A DNA stretch of 64,000 nt from Prochlorococcus sp. AG-418-C09 (lineage in GTDB: Bacteria; Cyanobacteriota; Cyanobacteriia; PCC-6307; Cyanobiaceae). The notes beneath the pieces are model-generated. The model worked only from the letters and a program-made list of their open reading frames with translations. It made no database searches and was not told the DNA's origin. Shown in pieces: positions 63,974 to 64,000 of the stretch (its first letter is position 1; every line of letters begins with the position of its first letter). A program made the translations under genes and the position numbers. The stretch is from assembly GCA_003214355.1 (NCBI GenBank), contig QCLS01000001.1:62001-126000 (forward strand). The letters run 5' to 3'.

Positions 63974-64000
63974 TTTTAATTAATTTTTTGATGATCTTTT

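Overview
The window reads as chromosome of a high-light-adapted Prochlorococcus (marine picocyanobacterium). The grounds are very AT-rich DNA, a core order typical of these genomes (lpxB-lpxA-fabZ-lpxC-bamA-purC, then purD, an NblS-type kinase, kaiC-kaiB, rplU-rpmA, truB), a kaiBC clock with no kaiA, three single-helix high-light-inducible (Hli) proteins, and many cyanobacteria-only DUF families (DUF3086, DUF1825, DUF3721, DUF2214, DUF3804, DUF3303, DUF3764). The exact strain or ecotype cannot be fixed from sequence alone.

Region 1 (1-30.6 kb) is mostly core. It holds lipid synthesis (plsY), pyrimidine and purine synthesis (pyrF, purC, purD), tyrS, aminopeptidase pepA, a secreted MsrA, the lipid A block with fabZ and the Omp85/BamA assembly factor, the light/stress kinase nblS tail-to-tail with the kaiC-kaiB clock genes, rplU-rpmA, truB, a SpoIID-like protein, RNase Z, a lumenal pentapeptide-repeat protein, ferredoxin, prmA, serA, a photosystem II S4 RNA-binding protein and tRNA-Val(GAC). 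Convergent pairs end within a few bases of each other, as expected of a streamlined genome. The exception is a 1.3-kb insert at 3.7-4.95 kb. It carries two acetyltransferase-like genes of visibly different base composition and is bracketed by imperfect direct repeats and a broken copy of the neighbouring DUF1825 gene start.

Region 2 (30.7-44.3 kb) mixes core genes (murD, a flavoprotein of the HI0933 type, a PPOX protein, a DMT transporter) with accessory ones. The notable ones are a photolyase-like protein with unusual domain order and a stand-alone NAD+-dependent DNA-ligase adenylation module of 249 residues.

Region 3 (44.3-64 kb) looks like a flexible island. Gene density falls, and most genes encode proteins under 100 residues, many with one membrane helix. 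It holds three hli genes, two of them in tight mini-operons with other tiny membrane proteins, and a group of 'helix plus aspartate/glycine-run' microproteins. It also holds a tandem array of three related structured RNA genes at 46.13-46.65 kb, each with its own -10-like box and terminator, a glycosyltransferase carrying what looks like the tail of a methyltransferase, and a 59.0-60.0 kb cluster of small-RNA-like elements sharing short motifs. Many of these small genes were found by hand translation. Homology calls were made from memory of family motifs and no database was searched.
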